Of a DNA stretch of 64,000 nucleotides, positions 33,411 through 42,283 are shown in pieces; within the stretch, counting starts at the first letter, position 1; each line of letters starts with the position of its first letter. The notes under the pieces are model-generated. The model saw only the letters and a list, made by a program, of their open reading frames with translations. It ran no database searches and had not been told where the DNA came from. Made by a program: the position numbers and the translations under genes. Where the stretch lies: assembly GCF_900188165.1 (NCBI RefSeq), contig NZ_FZOS01000001.1, forward strand, positions 310,001 to 374,000, read 5' to 3'. The DNA comes from Edaphosphingomonas laterariae. GTDB taxonomy: Bacteria; Pseudomonadota; Alphaproteobacteria; Sphingomonadales; Sphingomonadaceae.

Positions 33411-34720
33411 GCACCAACCCCGTAAATCTTTCGGAGGTCCAGCCGGACGGCTTCTTCACCCGTGGCCTTGCCGATGCCGATCCGGCCGTGTTCGGTGGCG
33501 TCCGCCAGGAACTCTCGCGCGAGCAGAACCAGATCGAGCTGATCGCGTCGGAAAACATCGTCTCCAAGGCGGTGCTCGAGGCGCAGGGTTCGGTCTTCAC
33601 CAACAAATATGCCGAAGGCTATCCCGGCAAGCGCTACTATCAGGGCTGCGCGCCGTCGGACGTCGTCGAAAGCCTCGCCATCGAACGCGCCAAGCAGCTG
33701 TTCAACTGCGGCTTCGCGAACGTCCAGCCGCATTCGGGCGCGCAGGCGAACGGCGCGGTGATGCTCGCGCTCACCAAGCCGGGCGACACCATCATGGGCC
33801 TCAGCCTCGATGCCGGCGGCCACCTGACGCACGGCGCCCGCGCCGCGCTTTCGGGCAAATGGTATAATGCCGTGCAATATGGCGTCCGCCGCGACGATCA
33901 CCTGATCGATTTCGATCAGGTCGAAGCGCTCGCCAAGGAACATAAGCCGACGCTGATCATCGCCGGTGGCTCGGCCTATCCGCGCCACATCGATTTCGCC
34001 CGCTTCCGCGCGATCGCCGATGAAGTCGGCGCGCTGTTCATGGTCGACATGGCCCACTTCGCCGGTCTCGTCGCCGGTGGCGTCCACCCGACGCCGTTCG
34101 GCCACGCCCACGTCGTCACCACCACCACGCACAAGACGCTGCGCGGCCCCCGTGGCGGCATGATCATGACCGATGACGAAGCGATCGCGAAGAAGATCAA
34201 CTCGGCGGTGTTCCCCGGTCTCCAGGGCGGCCCGCTGATGCACGTCATTGCCGCCAAGGCGGTTGCATTCGGTGAAGCACTGCAGCCGGAATTCAAGAGC
34301 TACGCCAAGGCCGTGGTCGAGAACGCCAAGGTGCTCGCCGCCCGCCTCAAGGAGCGCGGCGCGGAGATCGTCTCGGGCGGCACCGACACGCACCTCGCGC
34401 TGGTCGACCTGACCCCGCTCGGCGTCACCGGCCGCGATGCCGACGAGGCGCTGGAGCGTTCGTCGATCACCTGCAACAAGAACGGCATCCCGTTCGATCC
34501 GCTGCCCCCGGTCAAGACCTCGGGCATCCGCGTCGGCTCGCCCGCCGGCACGACGCGCGGCTTCGGCCCGGCCGAATTCCGCGAGATCGCCGACATGATC
34601 GCCGACGTGCTCGATGGCCTGAAGGCCAAGGGCGAACATGGCGATCCGGCGGTCGAAGCCAACGTCAAGGCTCGGGTCGAGGCGCTCTGCGCCCGCTTCC
34701 CGATCTACCCCGCGCAGTAA
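33407..34720 (+). CDS. glyA: Serine hydroxymethyltransferase
   Basis: Transfers the serine hydroxymethyl group to tetrahydrofolate using pyridoxal phosphate. The 437-residue product has [48 protein letters not shown] and the PLP-lysine motif [16 protein letters not shown], plus [15 protein letters not shown] near the end. Translationally coupled to rpiB by a 4-base overlap; nrdR follows after 15 bases. Confidence 0.98.
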
Positions 34721-34735
34721 TCGGGGGACGCCGGC

Positions 34736-35200
34736 TTGCGCTGCCCGTTCTGCGCCCATGACGACAGCCAGGTGAAGGATAGCCGCCCCAGCGAGGATGG
34801 GGCGGCCATCCGCCGTCGGCGCCAGTGCGAAGGGTGCGGCGCGCGCTTCACCACGTTCGAACGGATCCAGCTGCGCGAGCTGACGATCGTCAAGAGCGAC
34901 GGCCGGCGCGAGCCGTTCGATCGTGAAAAGCTGGCGCTTTCGGTGGCGATCGCCTGCCGCAAGCGCCCGATCGATCCCGAACGGGTCGATCGCCTGCTCT
35001 CCGCCATCCAGCGCCAGATCGAAACCAGCGGCGAAAGCGAAGTCGCGGCGGCGCAGGTCGGCGCGATGGTGATGGACGGGCTGAAGGCGCTCGACAGCGT
35101 CGCCTACATCCGCTTCGCCAGCGTCTATAAAGACTTCACCGAAGCCAAGGATTTCGAAGACTTCGCGGGCACGGTGGCGGAGGCAGGGAAAGAGGGCTGA
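34736..35200 (+). CDS. nrdR: Transcriptional repressor NrdR
   Basis: Zinc- and nucleotide-binding repressor of ribonucleotide reductase genes. The 154-residue product has the zinc ribbon (CPFC at residues 3-6 and CEGC about 30 residues later, then [13 protein letters not shown]) and an ATP-cone domain ([19 protein letters not shown] ... [20 protein letters not shown]). The start is TTG at 34736 ([10 protein letters not shown]), as no ATG is available ahead of the ribbon; ggggga lies upstream. Third gene of the rpiB-glyA-nrdR unit. Confidence 0.95.
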   Translation: MRCPFCAHDDSQVKDSRPSEDGAAIRRRRQCEGCGARFTTFERIQLRELTIVKSDGRREPFDREKLALSVAIACRKRPIDPERVDRLLSAIQRQIETSGESEVAAAQVGAMVMDGLKALDSVAYIRFASVYKDFTEAKDFEDFAGTVAEAGKEG

Positions 35201-35219
35201 TCCCTTCCCAGCCTCCTTT

Positions 35220-35642
35220 CGTTTGGTTCGAGCTTGTCGAGAACCTTGAGCGCCCGTTAGGTTCGAGCCCGCCGAGAACCCGGTCCATTCCATCGGACTT
35301 CAGTTTGTCGAGGACGAGCCTGCGATGAGCTTCTTCGTCTACATTCTGCGCTGTGCCGACGGCACCTATTATACCGGCCACACCGACGATCTCGATCGCC
35401 GCATGGCCGAACATCAATCCGGCGCCCTGCCCGGCTACACTTATGATCGCCGCCCCGTCGAACTCATGTTCAGCGAAAACTTTCAGACACGGCTGGAAGC
35501 GCTGGACCGCGAACAACAAATCAAGGATTGGTCGCGCAAGAAGAAGGAAGCCCTGTTCCGCAGCGACTGGGCTTCGATCGCGGATGCAGCACGTTCTCGA
35601 CCCCGCGTCTCGACTTCGCTCGACGCTAGCTCGAACCAAACG
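35220..35642. repeat. 15-bp inverted repeats flanking the GIY-YIG domain
   Basis: CGTTTGGTTCGAGCT at 35220-35234 and its exact reverse complement AGCTCGAACCAAACG at 35628-35642. Each is joined by a second shared block (left tgtcgagaac to 35244; right gttctcgac from 35593). Further half-copies (gttcgagcc, tgtcgaggac) lie at 35259-35320. The repeats bracket exactly the GIY-YIG segment. Confidence 0.8.
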
Positions 35643-36368
35643 GAATTTTCAGTGTCCCCTCCCCCCGCCATCGTCCTCGTCCGCCCGCAGCTTGGCGAAA
35701 ATATCGGCAAGGCGGCGCGCGCCATGCTCAATTTCGGGCTTGCCGAAATGCGCCTCGTGTCACCCCGCGATGGCTGGCCCAACCCGGATGCCGGCCCCGC
35801 CGCTTCGGGCGCGGATATCGTGCTGGCCAATGCGCAGGTCTATGAAAGCGTCGCCGATGCGGTGGCCGATTGCGCGCATGTCTATGCGACAACGGTGCGC
35901 AAGCGCGGCGTGACGAAGCCGGTGGTGACACCCGAACAGGCCGCGCGCGCGATCCATGCGGAACCCGGCCGCTCGGCCATCCTGTTCGGGCCGGAGCGGT
36001 CGGGGCTGGAAACCGACGACGTTGCCGTCGCGCGCGATATCCTGACGGTGCCGATCAACCCGGAATTCGGCAGCCTCAATCTCGCGCAGGCGGTGATCCT
36101 CGTCGCTTATGAATGGTCGAAGGGGCAGGTGCTGGCCCAGCCCACCGTCACCGATCTCGATCCGCCGGCGCCGCAGGGCGATCTCGACGGGATGATCGGC
36201 CAGCTCGAAACCATGCTCGATGGCGCGGGCTATTTCTTCCCGCCGGATCGCGTGCCCGCCACCAAGCGCACCTTGCGCACCATGCTCACCAAGCCCGGCT
36301 GGACCGCGCAGGAAGTGCGCACCATGCGCGGCGTGCTCAGCGCGCTCGCCAAGCCCCGGCCGCGCTGA
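35325..36368 (+). CDS. GIY-YIG domain joined in frame to TrmJ-type tRNA 2'-O-methyltransferase
   Basis: One uninterrupted 347-residue reading frame with two unrelated parts. Residues 1-90 are a UPF0213/YhbQ-type GIY-YIG nuclease domain (FFVYILRCADGTYYTGHTDDLDRRMAEHQSG, YIL and YTG being the family motif in two short blocks). Residues 91-112 are translated from a repeat. Residues 113-347 are a SpoU-class methyltransferase of the TrmJ group (AIVLVRPQLGENIGKAARAML, ILFGPERSGLETDDVAVA, INPEFGSLNLAQAVILVAYEW), which methylates the 2'-O of tRNA position 32. A GTG at 35652 may be the original trmJ start, giving a normal 238-residue enzyme, so either a fusion or two overlapping starts may be used. 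Confidence 0.85.
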   Translation: MSFFVYILRCADGTYYTGHTDDLDRRMAEHQSGALPGYTYDRRPVELMFSENFQTRLEALDREQQIKDWSRKKKEALFRSDWASIADAARSRPRVSTSLDASSNQTEFSVSPPPAIVLVRPQLGENIGKAARAMLNFGLAEMRLVSPRDGWPNPDAGPAASGADIVLANAQVYESVADAVADCAHVYATTVRKRGVTKPVVTPEQAARAIHAEPGRSAILFGPERSGLETDDVAVARDILTVPINPEFGSLNLAQAVILVAYEWSKGQVLAQPTVTDLDPPAPQGDLDGMIGQLETMLDGAGYFFPPDRVPATKRTLRTMLTKPGWTAQEVRTMRGVLSALAKPRPR

Positions 36369-36384
36369 ACCTCACCCCACGCCC

Positions 36385-36401
36385 TTCGTCATCCTGACGA
36401 A
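36385..36401. repeat. Short REP-like inverted repeat
   Basis: TTCGTCA-tcc-TGACGAA, 7-bp arms, between the converging trmJ and chorismate mutase genes. The flank continues as aagccggggcg. It matches the short palindromic repeats found elsewhere in the window in type, though not in exact sequence. Confidence 0.5.
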
Positions 36402-36449
36402 AGCCGGGGCGAAACAGGCTCAGCAGGACGGAAGTGGAGCGAAAACGCC

Positions 36450-36752
36450 CTACCGCGCGTCGAACTTGTCGAACTCATAGGCGATCGAACCTTCGACCAG
36501 CCGGTCGTAAAGCTCGCGGATCAGCGCGGTGGGCACGCCCACGCGTTCCGCCACGGCGGCGGCATTGTCGATCACCTGCGCCTTGCGCGCCTCGTCGCGC
36601 ACCGCATCGCGCGTCGCCTTGATGCGGGCGGCGGCGTCCATGTAGCGCATGCGCGTGCCGAGCATGGTCACGATGCGTTCGTCCAGCGCATCGACACCGG
36701 CGCGCACCTCGGCCATGGTGGAACAATCTTCGGGGGAGAGTATCTCTGGCAT
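36450..36752 (-). CDS. Chorismate mutase, AroQ class
   Basis: A 100-residue all-helical protein of the AroQ/PchB fold: VRAGVDALDERIVTMLGTRMRYMDAAARIKATRDAV gives the long first helix with the catalytic Arg and Lys (AARIKA). RDEARKAQVIDNAAAVAERVG and LIRELYDRLVEGSIAYE give helices two and three. It converts chorismate to prephenate for Phe/Tyr synthesis. The isochorismate-pyruvate lyase PchB has the same fold and cannot be excluded, but no siderophore genes are near. Free-standing single-domain form; converges with trmJ. Confidence 0.88.
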   Translation of the reverse strand: MPEILSPEDCSTMAEVRAGVDALDERIVTMLGTRMRYMDAAARIKATRDAVRDEARKAQVIDNAAAVAERVGVPTALIRELYDRLVEGSIAYEFDKFDAR

Positions 36753-37045
36753 GGCGCTTCCCTAGAGCCTGATCGCCCGGGGTGGAAGCGCTTCGCGTTT
36801 CCGGCGCAAGCTCAAGGCCGGGCCCGATGCCGCTCCACCGCTTCCACGGCCGCCGCCAACCTTGACTCCTCCGCCCAACGCCGTCATAGGCGCCGCTTCG
36901 CAATTGGCCCCGCACCCCGGTGAAGCGGTGGCCCTGCCGGATTTCGGTCCCCGGACCATGATCCCACGCAGCGCGATACCGGGATCAGCCCGCCCGCAGC
37001 ATATTGCCAAGGGCGGATCACGTTGTAGCAATTGAAGGACATACC

Positions 37046-37660
37046 ATGTCGAAGCGCAACAGCGCCAAGTACAAGATCGACCGCCGGATGGGCGAAAACA
37101 TCTGGGGTCGCCCGAAGAGCCCGGTGAACCGTCGTGAATATGGCCCCGGCCAGCACGGTCAGCGCCGCAAGGGCAAGATGTCGGATTACGGCATCCAGCT
37201 CAAGGCGAAGCAGAAGCTGAAGGGCTATTACGGCGAAGTCACCGAAAAGCAGTTCAAGAAGTCGTACATCGAAGCGTCGCGCATGAAGGGCGACACCGGT
37301 CAGAACCTGATCGGCCTGCTCGAGCGCCGCCTGGACGCGCTGGTCTACCGCGCCAAGTTCGCGCCGACGATCTTCTCGGCCCGTCAGCTCGTTTCGCACG
37401 GCCACATCTATGTGAACGGCGTGAAGTGCAACATCGCGTCGCGTCTGGTGAAGCCGGGCGACGAAGTGACGCTGGGCAAGAAGGCGCAGGAAATGGCCCT
37501 CGTGCTCGAAGCGCAGAGCCTGTCCGAGCGTGACATTCCGGAATATGTCGCCGCCGACGGCGCCACCAAGGTCACCTTCGTCCGCGTGCCGACGCTCGAC
37601 GAAGTGCCCTATCCGGTGAAGATGGAACCGAACCTGGTCGTCGAATTCTATTCGCGCTGA
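37046..37660 (+). CDS. rpsD: 30S ribosomal protein S4
   Basis: Primary 16S rRNA-binding protein of the small subunit. The 204-residue product starts [21 protein letters not shown], contains [20 protein letters not shown], and the S4 RNA-binding domain [20 protein letters not shown]...[15 protein letters not shown]. It lacks the N-terminal zinc Cys cluster, as usual in alphaproteobacteria. The ATG at 37046 follows gaaggac. Monocistronic, with a 293-base upstream gap that holds no recognisable gene and a very clear terminator downstream. Confidence 0.98.
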   Translation: MSKRNSAKYKIDRRMGENIWGRPKSPVNRREYGPGQHGQRRKGKMSDYGIQLKAKQKLKGYYGEVTEKQFKKSYIEASRMKGDTGQNLIGLLERRLDALVYRAKFAPTIFSARQLVSHGHIYVNGVKCNIASRLVKPGDEVTLGKKAQEMALVLEAQSLSERDIPEYVAADGATKVTFVRVPTLDEVPYPVKMEPNLVVEFYSR

Positions 37661-37680
37661 TCCGGTTTCCATACCGACAG

Positions 37681-37716
37681 AAAAAGGGGCGGTTCCGCAA
37701 GGAGCCGCCCTTTTTC
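37681..37716. terminator. Bidirectional intrinsic terminator after rpsD
   Basis: AAAAAGGGGCGGTTCC-gcaa-GGAGCCGCCCTTTTTC: a 10-bp GC stem (one G-U pair) with a GNRA-type loop, A-run on the left and T-run on the right, so it can stop transcription both from rpsD and from the converging peptidase gene. Confidence 0.95.
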
Positions 37717-37776
37717 TTATGCGCCGAACGCGGGCGCGAAAGGGGCCAAAGCCCCTCGCCCCTTACATACTCAATG

Positions 37777-39315
37777 TCAGCTTTTGCCGTCGCCGCGCCC
37801 CTTGGCAGCCACGCCTACGTCCTCCTCGCCAGTTTTCAGATCAGCCTCGCTGAACGAACGCGCCTTCGCCTTGTCGAGGAGATGCCCAGCCAGCTTCGCC
37901 ATTTTCCCACCATGGGGATCCGCAGCAAGGGGCGTGATCATGCGCGTCGCCCGGTCAAACTCCTTGCGCCGCAAGAAGGCAACGGCGGCGTTCATCCGCA
38001 AACTGTCGACCTGCGGGGCAAGTGCCTGCGCGTGTAGCAGCACGTTGAGTGTGTTATCGTCCAACGGCTTGTCGCCAAAACATTCGACATAGCCCCATAA
38101 GGCCGGAACATAATTCTGGTCCACGCGGAATGTGCGGGCGAACCATTTACGGGCAGCGGCATAATGCGGTGCACGAGCCTCTCCCTCCAGTCGCCGCGCC
38201 TTGGTCAGATCCGCATAGCCGCGCAGAAACAACGTCCGCGCGTCCTTAGCCCCATCCGCGATCAGCTTGTCGAGCATCGCCGTCCCCGCCGCATGGTCGC
38301 CAAAGTCGATCTCCGCCTCTGCCAGCGCAGTGATCGCCATGGGGTCGCCGGCATGGCGCTTGGCGCCATCGCGGATGCGCGCCAGCACGGCCGGGCCGCG
38401 CTTTTCATCAACACCAAGGCTCAGCCCTGCGGCCGTAAGCAGGATATCGTCCGCCGCCGGCGATAAAGGCGTCATCGCCACTTCGATGGGCGCTTGCTTA
38501 CTTTGCCGGGCAAAACGCAGAAATCCGATCCTGCCATCCGCATAAGCCTTCAACGCGCGATGGAACATTCGATAATCCATGCCCATTTCGCGCGTGAGAA
38601 CCTCGACGCCCGTCTCCCCCTTCGCCCTTGCAGCCAGATAGCCGCGCAACGCCTTTCCGCGCATCTCTTTGCTGAAAGCCCAGTGCACCATCAGCCAGCT
38701 CTGCGAATAAAACATGCTGGTGCCCACGCCGTCGAGCTTCCCCGGATCACCTTCAAGGATATATTCGGTGGGCACCCACGCCGAATTGCTTAACCACAAC
38801 GCACGGTCACGATTGAAATTACCGACCTCCGTAAACTCATCGGTAATGTTCGCCGTCATCATGAACTCGGCGAACCCCTCAACATACCACCCGGGATAGG
38901 CACCGGGGTAATATTGCATCATGAAATGATGAGCATATTCGTGCTGCAGCACCTCCAGGCCGTCGATGCCTCCCATGTTGCGTCGTATGGCAAAGGCTGC
39001 GATGGCACCGGCCGTGGCGGAATAGAAGCCCCCAACATTCTGCGAAACCGGGCGAACAGCGCGCAACTCGGAATTATTTCCAACGAGATAGATATCCAGC
39101 TTGTTGGGTGAAGGTGGCGCCGTGGTGTTCGTCATCATGCGCAGAAGCTGGTCATACTCCTCCAGCAGCAGCGCATACTCCTTCAATTGCTCCGGCTTAC
39201 CCTCGCTGTATATCCGAAAGTTCGGCGTTTCAGCTTTAACCCAAGCCGCCTGCGCCAGTTCTGCATTTCCGATCAGCATCGCAAATGCAGCCACAATAAT
39301 TTTACTCTTCCTCAT
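37777..39315 (-). CDS. Exported gluzincin-type metallopeptidase with TPR-like C-terminus
   Basis: A 512-residue protein with a signal peptide (about 1-23, ending AQAA). The peptidase zinc motif is LQHEYAHHF (HExxH at 125-129), with a third ligand Glu146 in YVEGFAEFM, the DUF1570/peptidase-MA arrangement. Residues 270-480 are helical repeats resembling tetratricopeptides (ADDILLTAAGLSLGVDEKRG, MAITALAEAEIDFGDHAAGT, DSLRMNAAVAFLRRKEFDRA). Probably periplasmic. Codon use is visibly less GC-rich than in its neighbours, hinting at later acquisition. The last 15 residues are Lys/Gly-rich. Natural substrate unknown. Confidence 0.82.
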   Translation of the reverse strand: MRKSKIIVAAFAMLIGNAELAQAAWVKAETPNFRIYSEGKPEQLKEYALLLEEYDQLLRMMTNTTAPPSPNKLDIYLVGNNSELRAVRPVSQNVGGFYSATAGAIAAFAIRRNMGGIDGLEVLQHEYAHHFMMQYYPGAYPGWYVEGFAEFMMTANITDEFTEVGNFNRDRALWLSNSAWVPTEYILEGDPGKLDGVGTSMFYSQSWLMVHWAFSKEMRGKALRGYLAARAKGETGVEVLTREMGMDYRMFHRALKAYADGRIGFLRFARQSKQAPIEVAMTPLSPAADDILLTAAGLSLGVDEKRGPAVLARIRDGAKRHAGDPMAITALAEAEIDFGDHAAGTAMLDKLIADGAKDARTLFLRGYADLTKARRLEGEARAPHYAAARKWFARTFRVDQNYVPALWGYVECFGDKPLDDNTLNVLLHAQALAPQVDSLRMNAAVAFLRRKEFDRATRMITPLAADPHGGKMAKLAGHLLDKAKARSFSEADLKTGEEDVGVAAKGRGDGKS

Positions 39316-39456
39316 CGTTCAATACTCCCCCGAAACCACATTGAACCGGGGATCATCTCGATATCAAGACAATTATCCCCTCCCCGCCCCTCCCTTGCCC
39401 CCGCACCACGGCGCTGCCATGAGACGCGCAACATCATTTCCCGGGAAATCTGCCCC

Positions 39457-41100
39457 ATGCGTTTCACTTTCGCCGCCTCCCTCCTCGCGCTTGCCACGGC
39501 CAGCGTGGCGCCCGCCGCCCAACCGGCCGCGCCCGCCATCGATGTCGCAACGCTGAAGGACATCACGAAGACGCTGTCGGACGACAGTTTCCAGGGCCGC
39601 GCCCCGGCTACCCCGGCCGAGGACAAAACCGTCGCCTTCATCGCCAATCGCTTCGCCAAGGCAGGGCTGAAGCCCGGCAACAACGGCCAATGGTATCAGG
39701 ATGTGCCACTGGTCGAACTGACGCCCACGCCCGGCTTCCCGATCCGCATCACCGGCGGCAAGGGGCCGATCGATCTGGCCTACAAGGCCGATCAGATCAG
39801 CTGGTCTTATCAGGTGCAGCCCAGGATCGCGGTGGAAAACAGCGACATCGTGTTCGTGGGCTATGGCATCAACGCCCCCGAACGCGGCTGGAACGACTAT
39901 GCGGGGCTCGATGTGAAGGGCAAGACCGTCCTCATCCTCGTCAACGATCCCGACTGGAAGACGCAGACGCTGGACGGCCCCTTCGGCGGCCGGGCGATGA
40001 CCTATTATGGCCGCTGGGACTATAAATATGCCGAAGCAGCGCGGCAGGGCGCGGCCGCGGCGATCATCATCCACGATACCGAACCGGCGGCCTATGGCTT
40101 CAACGTCGTCGTCTCGTCCAACGTCGGCAGCCAGCTGGGCTTTGACGAGCCGGGCAACCATATGGACCAGTCGAAGGCGGTGGGCTGGGTCACCAACGAT
40201 GGCGCGCGCCGCATCTTTGCGTCCGCCGGTCAGGATTTCGACAAGCTGATCGCCGCCGCCGGGCAAAAGGGCTTCAAGGCCGTGCCCTTCACCGGGCTCA
40301 AGGCCAGCCTGGCCTTCGATCAGGGCATCCGCCGCCAGAAATCGAAGAATGTCGTCGGGGTCATTCCGGGCAAATCGCGGCCGAACGAATATGTGCTCTA
40401 TTCGGGCCATTGGGACCATCTGGGCATTTGCGAGCCCGTCGCCGGCGACAATATCTGCAACGGCGCGGTCGACAACGCATCGGGCATCGCCGCACTCACC
40501 GCGCTGGCCGAAGCCTATCGCACCGCCGGCCAGCCCGAACGCTCGGTCATCTTCCTTGCCGTCACGGCGGAGGAATCGGGCCTGCTCGGTTCGGAATATT
40601 ATGCCGCCAACCCGATCTATCCGCTGGCCGATACGGTGGGCGGCGTGAACATCGATTCGCTCAACGTCATCGGCAAGGCGAAGGATGTGGTCGTCGTCGG
40701 CCCCGGCAAGTCGGAACTGGAAGATTATCTGAAGCGCGCCGCCAGCGCAGAAGGCCGCGTGCTGGTGCCCGAACCGACGCCCGAAAAGGGCTTCTACTAC
40801 CGGTCCGATCATTTCAGCTTCGCGCGGCTTGGCGTGCCGATGATCTATTTCGAAAGCGGCGACGATCTGGTCGAAGGCGGCACGGCGCGCGGCGCCGCGC
40901 TGTCGGAGGATTATATCGCCAACCGCTATCACGGCCCGAAGGACGAATATGATCCCAATTGGGATTGGTCGGGCGCGGTTTCCGATCTGAAGCTGTTCTA
41001 CGCGATCGGGCGGGAGCTTGCGGATTCGGATAAATGGCCCAACTGGTATCCGGACGCGGAATTCCGCGCGATCCGCGATAAGTCGCGCGCAGGAAAGTGA
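39457..41100 (+). CDS. Exported M28-family zinc aminopeptidase
   Basis: A 547-residue secreted or periplasmic peptidase. Signal peptide about residues 1-20 (ending APAAQ). The M28 zinc ligands appear in order: SGHWDHLGI (His), NGAVDNASGIAAL (Asp), AVTAEESGLLGSEYY (general-base Glu and a Glu ligand), SDHFSF (terminal His). A PA domain-like insert (about 130-260; IVFVGYGINAPERGWNDY, GKTVLILVNDPDW) sits between the N-terminus and the catalytic domain, as in glutamate-carboxypeptidase-like members. The start ATG at 39457 directly precedes the signal sequence. The agmatine-deiminase-like gene follows at once. Confidence 0.93.
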   Translation: MRFTFAASLLALATASVAPAAQPAAPAIDVATLKDITKTLSDDSFQGRAPATPAEDKTVAFIANRFAKAGLKPGNNGQWYQDVPLVELTPTPGFPIRITGGKGPIDLAYKADQISWSYQVQPRIAVENSDIVFVGYGINAPERGWNDYAGLDVKGKTVLILVNDPDWKTQTLDGPFGGRAMTYYGRWDYKYAEAARQGAAAAIIIHDTEPAAYGFNVVVSSNVGSQLGFDEPGNHMDQSKAVGWVTNDGARRIFASAGQDFDKLIAAAGQKGFKAVPFTGLKASLAFDQGIRRQKSKNVVGVIPGKSRPNEYVLYSGHWDHLGICEPVAGDNICNGAVDNASGIAALTALAEAYRTAGQPERSVIFLAVTAEESGLLGSEYYAANPIYPLADTVGGVNIDSLNVIGKAKDVVVVGPGKSELEDYLKRAASAEGRVLVPEPTPEKGFYYRSDHFSFARLGVPMIYFESGDDLVEGGTARGAALSEDYIANRYHGPKDEYDPNWDWSGAVSDLKLFYAIGRELADSDKWPNWYPDAEFRAIRDKSRAGK

Positions 41101-41105
41101 GCAGC

Positions 41106-42095
41106 ATGACCTACCGTCAGCCCGCCGAATGGGCCCCCCATGATCGCGTCTGGATCGGCTTTCCCAGCCATGGCGAATTGTGGGAGGACGATCTCGTCCC
41201 CGCGCAGGAGGAAGTCGTCGCCTTCGCGCAGGCCGTCGATGCCGATGGCGCCGGCGAACGCGTCGTCCTCGTCGCCGCCAACAAGCAGGCCGCCAAGGAT
41301 GCGCTCGCCATGGCGGGCAGCAATGTCGATGTCGTCACCGCGCCCTTCGGCGATATCTGGCTGCGCGATACCGGACCGATCATCGTTCACGATGCGGCCG
41401 GCCAGGGCGTGCCCACCGCGATGGATTTCGGCTTCAACGGCTGGGGCGGCAAATATGATCTGCCCCATGACGATACGATCGGCCGCGCGCTGGCCGAAGC
41501 CGCGCGCTTCCCGGTCAAGACCTGCGACTGGATTTTCGAAGGCGGCGCGATCGACGTCGACGGCACCGGGCTTGTCGTCACCACCGAACAATGCCTGCTG
41601 AACCCGAACCGCAACCCCTATCTGTCGCGCGGCGATATCGAGGCGCGGCTGAAGGCTGATCTCGGGCTCGATCGCGTGCTGTGGCTCGGCAACGGCCTGC
41701 TCAACGATCATACCGACGGCCATGTCGACAATCTCGCCCGCTTCGTGGGCGAAGGCCGCATCGCCATCCCGGAACCGGCCACGAACGACCCCAACGAAGC
41801 CATCTATCGCGATACCGCCGCCCGCGCCCGCGCCTTCGGGCTGGAAGTGGTCGGCGTGCCTTCGCCCGGCCTCGTGGAACGCGACGGTGAAATCGTCCCC
41901 GCTTCCTACATGAACTTCTATGTCGGCAATGCCGCCGTGGTCGTGCCCGTTTATGGCTCGGTCAATGACGACGCTGCGGTCGCCGCGTTCGGCGCGCTGT
42001 TCCCCGGCCGCAAGGCGATCGGCATCCGCGCCGATCACATCCTCACCGGCGGCGGCAGCCTGCACTGCATCAGCCAGCAAATCCCCACCGCCTGA
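41106..42095 (+). CDS. Agmatine deiminase / peptidylarginine deiminase-type enzyme
   Basis: A 329-residue guanidino-hydrolase of the agmatine deiminase (AguA) family, which converts agmatine to N-carbamoylputrescine. Family landmarks are WAPHDRVWIGFPSHGELW, FGDIWLRDTGPIIV (substrate Asp/Arg), NGWGGKYDLPHDD, FEGGAIDVDG, LNDHTDGHVDN (catalytic His) and the C-terminal nucleophile TGGGSLHCISQQIP. All key residues are present. The ATG at 41106 follows aggaaag at good spacing; a GTG at 41097, overlapping the previous stop codon (GTGA), is an alternative. Probably co-transcribed with the upstream M28 peptidase. Its guanidine-type chemistry is not obviously linked to the sugE locus. Confidence 0.93.
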   Translation: MTYRQPAEWAPHDRVWIGFPSHGELWEDDLVPAQEEVVAFAQAVDADGAGERVVLVAANKQAAKDALAMAGSNVDVVTAPFGDIWLRDTGPIIVHDAAGQGVPTAMDFGFNGWGGKYDLPHDDTIGRALAEAARFPVKTCDWIFEGGAIDVDGTGLVVTTEQCLLNPNRNPYLSRGDIEARLKADLGLDRVLWLGNGLLNDHTDGHVDNLARFVGEGRIAIPEPATNDPNEAIYRDTAARARAFGLEVVGVPSPGLVERDGEIVPASYMNFYVGNAAVVVPVYGSVNDDAAVAAFGALFPGRKAIGIRADHILTGGGSLHCISQQIPTA

Positions 42096-42117
42096 GCCAT
42101 AAGCGCATCGAAACCAC

Positions 42118-42154
42118 GTCTCGAAGGACAGTCCAAGCGATTGCCCTTCGAGAC
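42118..42154. repeat. REP-like 10-bp inverted repeat
   Basis: GTCTCGAAGG (42118-42127) and CCTTCGAGAC (42145-42154), 17-base loop, downstream of the agmatine-deiminase-like gene, no U-tract. Of the ttcgaga/tcgaagg family that also supplies the repeats at 35220. The remainder of the 42096-42283 gap has no recognisable feature. Confidence 0.6.
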
Positions 42155-42283
42155 AAGCCTTCGTCTTTGTGAAGCCCCTTATCAGGACCGCTAAGGGGCG
42201 CGGCGCGGGCAAGGCGCAAAGGCCCTATGGGTGGCGCCTATCCGCCATTTCCGCCCAAAACCGAACGGGCCGGAAACGCCGAC

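Noticed and set aside
35325-36368. Fused frame as an assembly error
   Set aside because: The frame is open across the repeat and both halves keep their motifs; nothing in the sequence indicates an error, although reads should confirm it.
36753-37045. tRNA or riboswitch in the gap before rpsD
   Set aside because: No cloverleaf, no CCA-adjacent acceptor pair and no recognised riboswitch core could be found by eye.
41106-42095. Functional link between the agmatine-deiminase-like gene and the guanidinium exporter
   Set aside because: Both concern guanidino compounds, but they are 36 kb apart with no shared regulatory motif seen.
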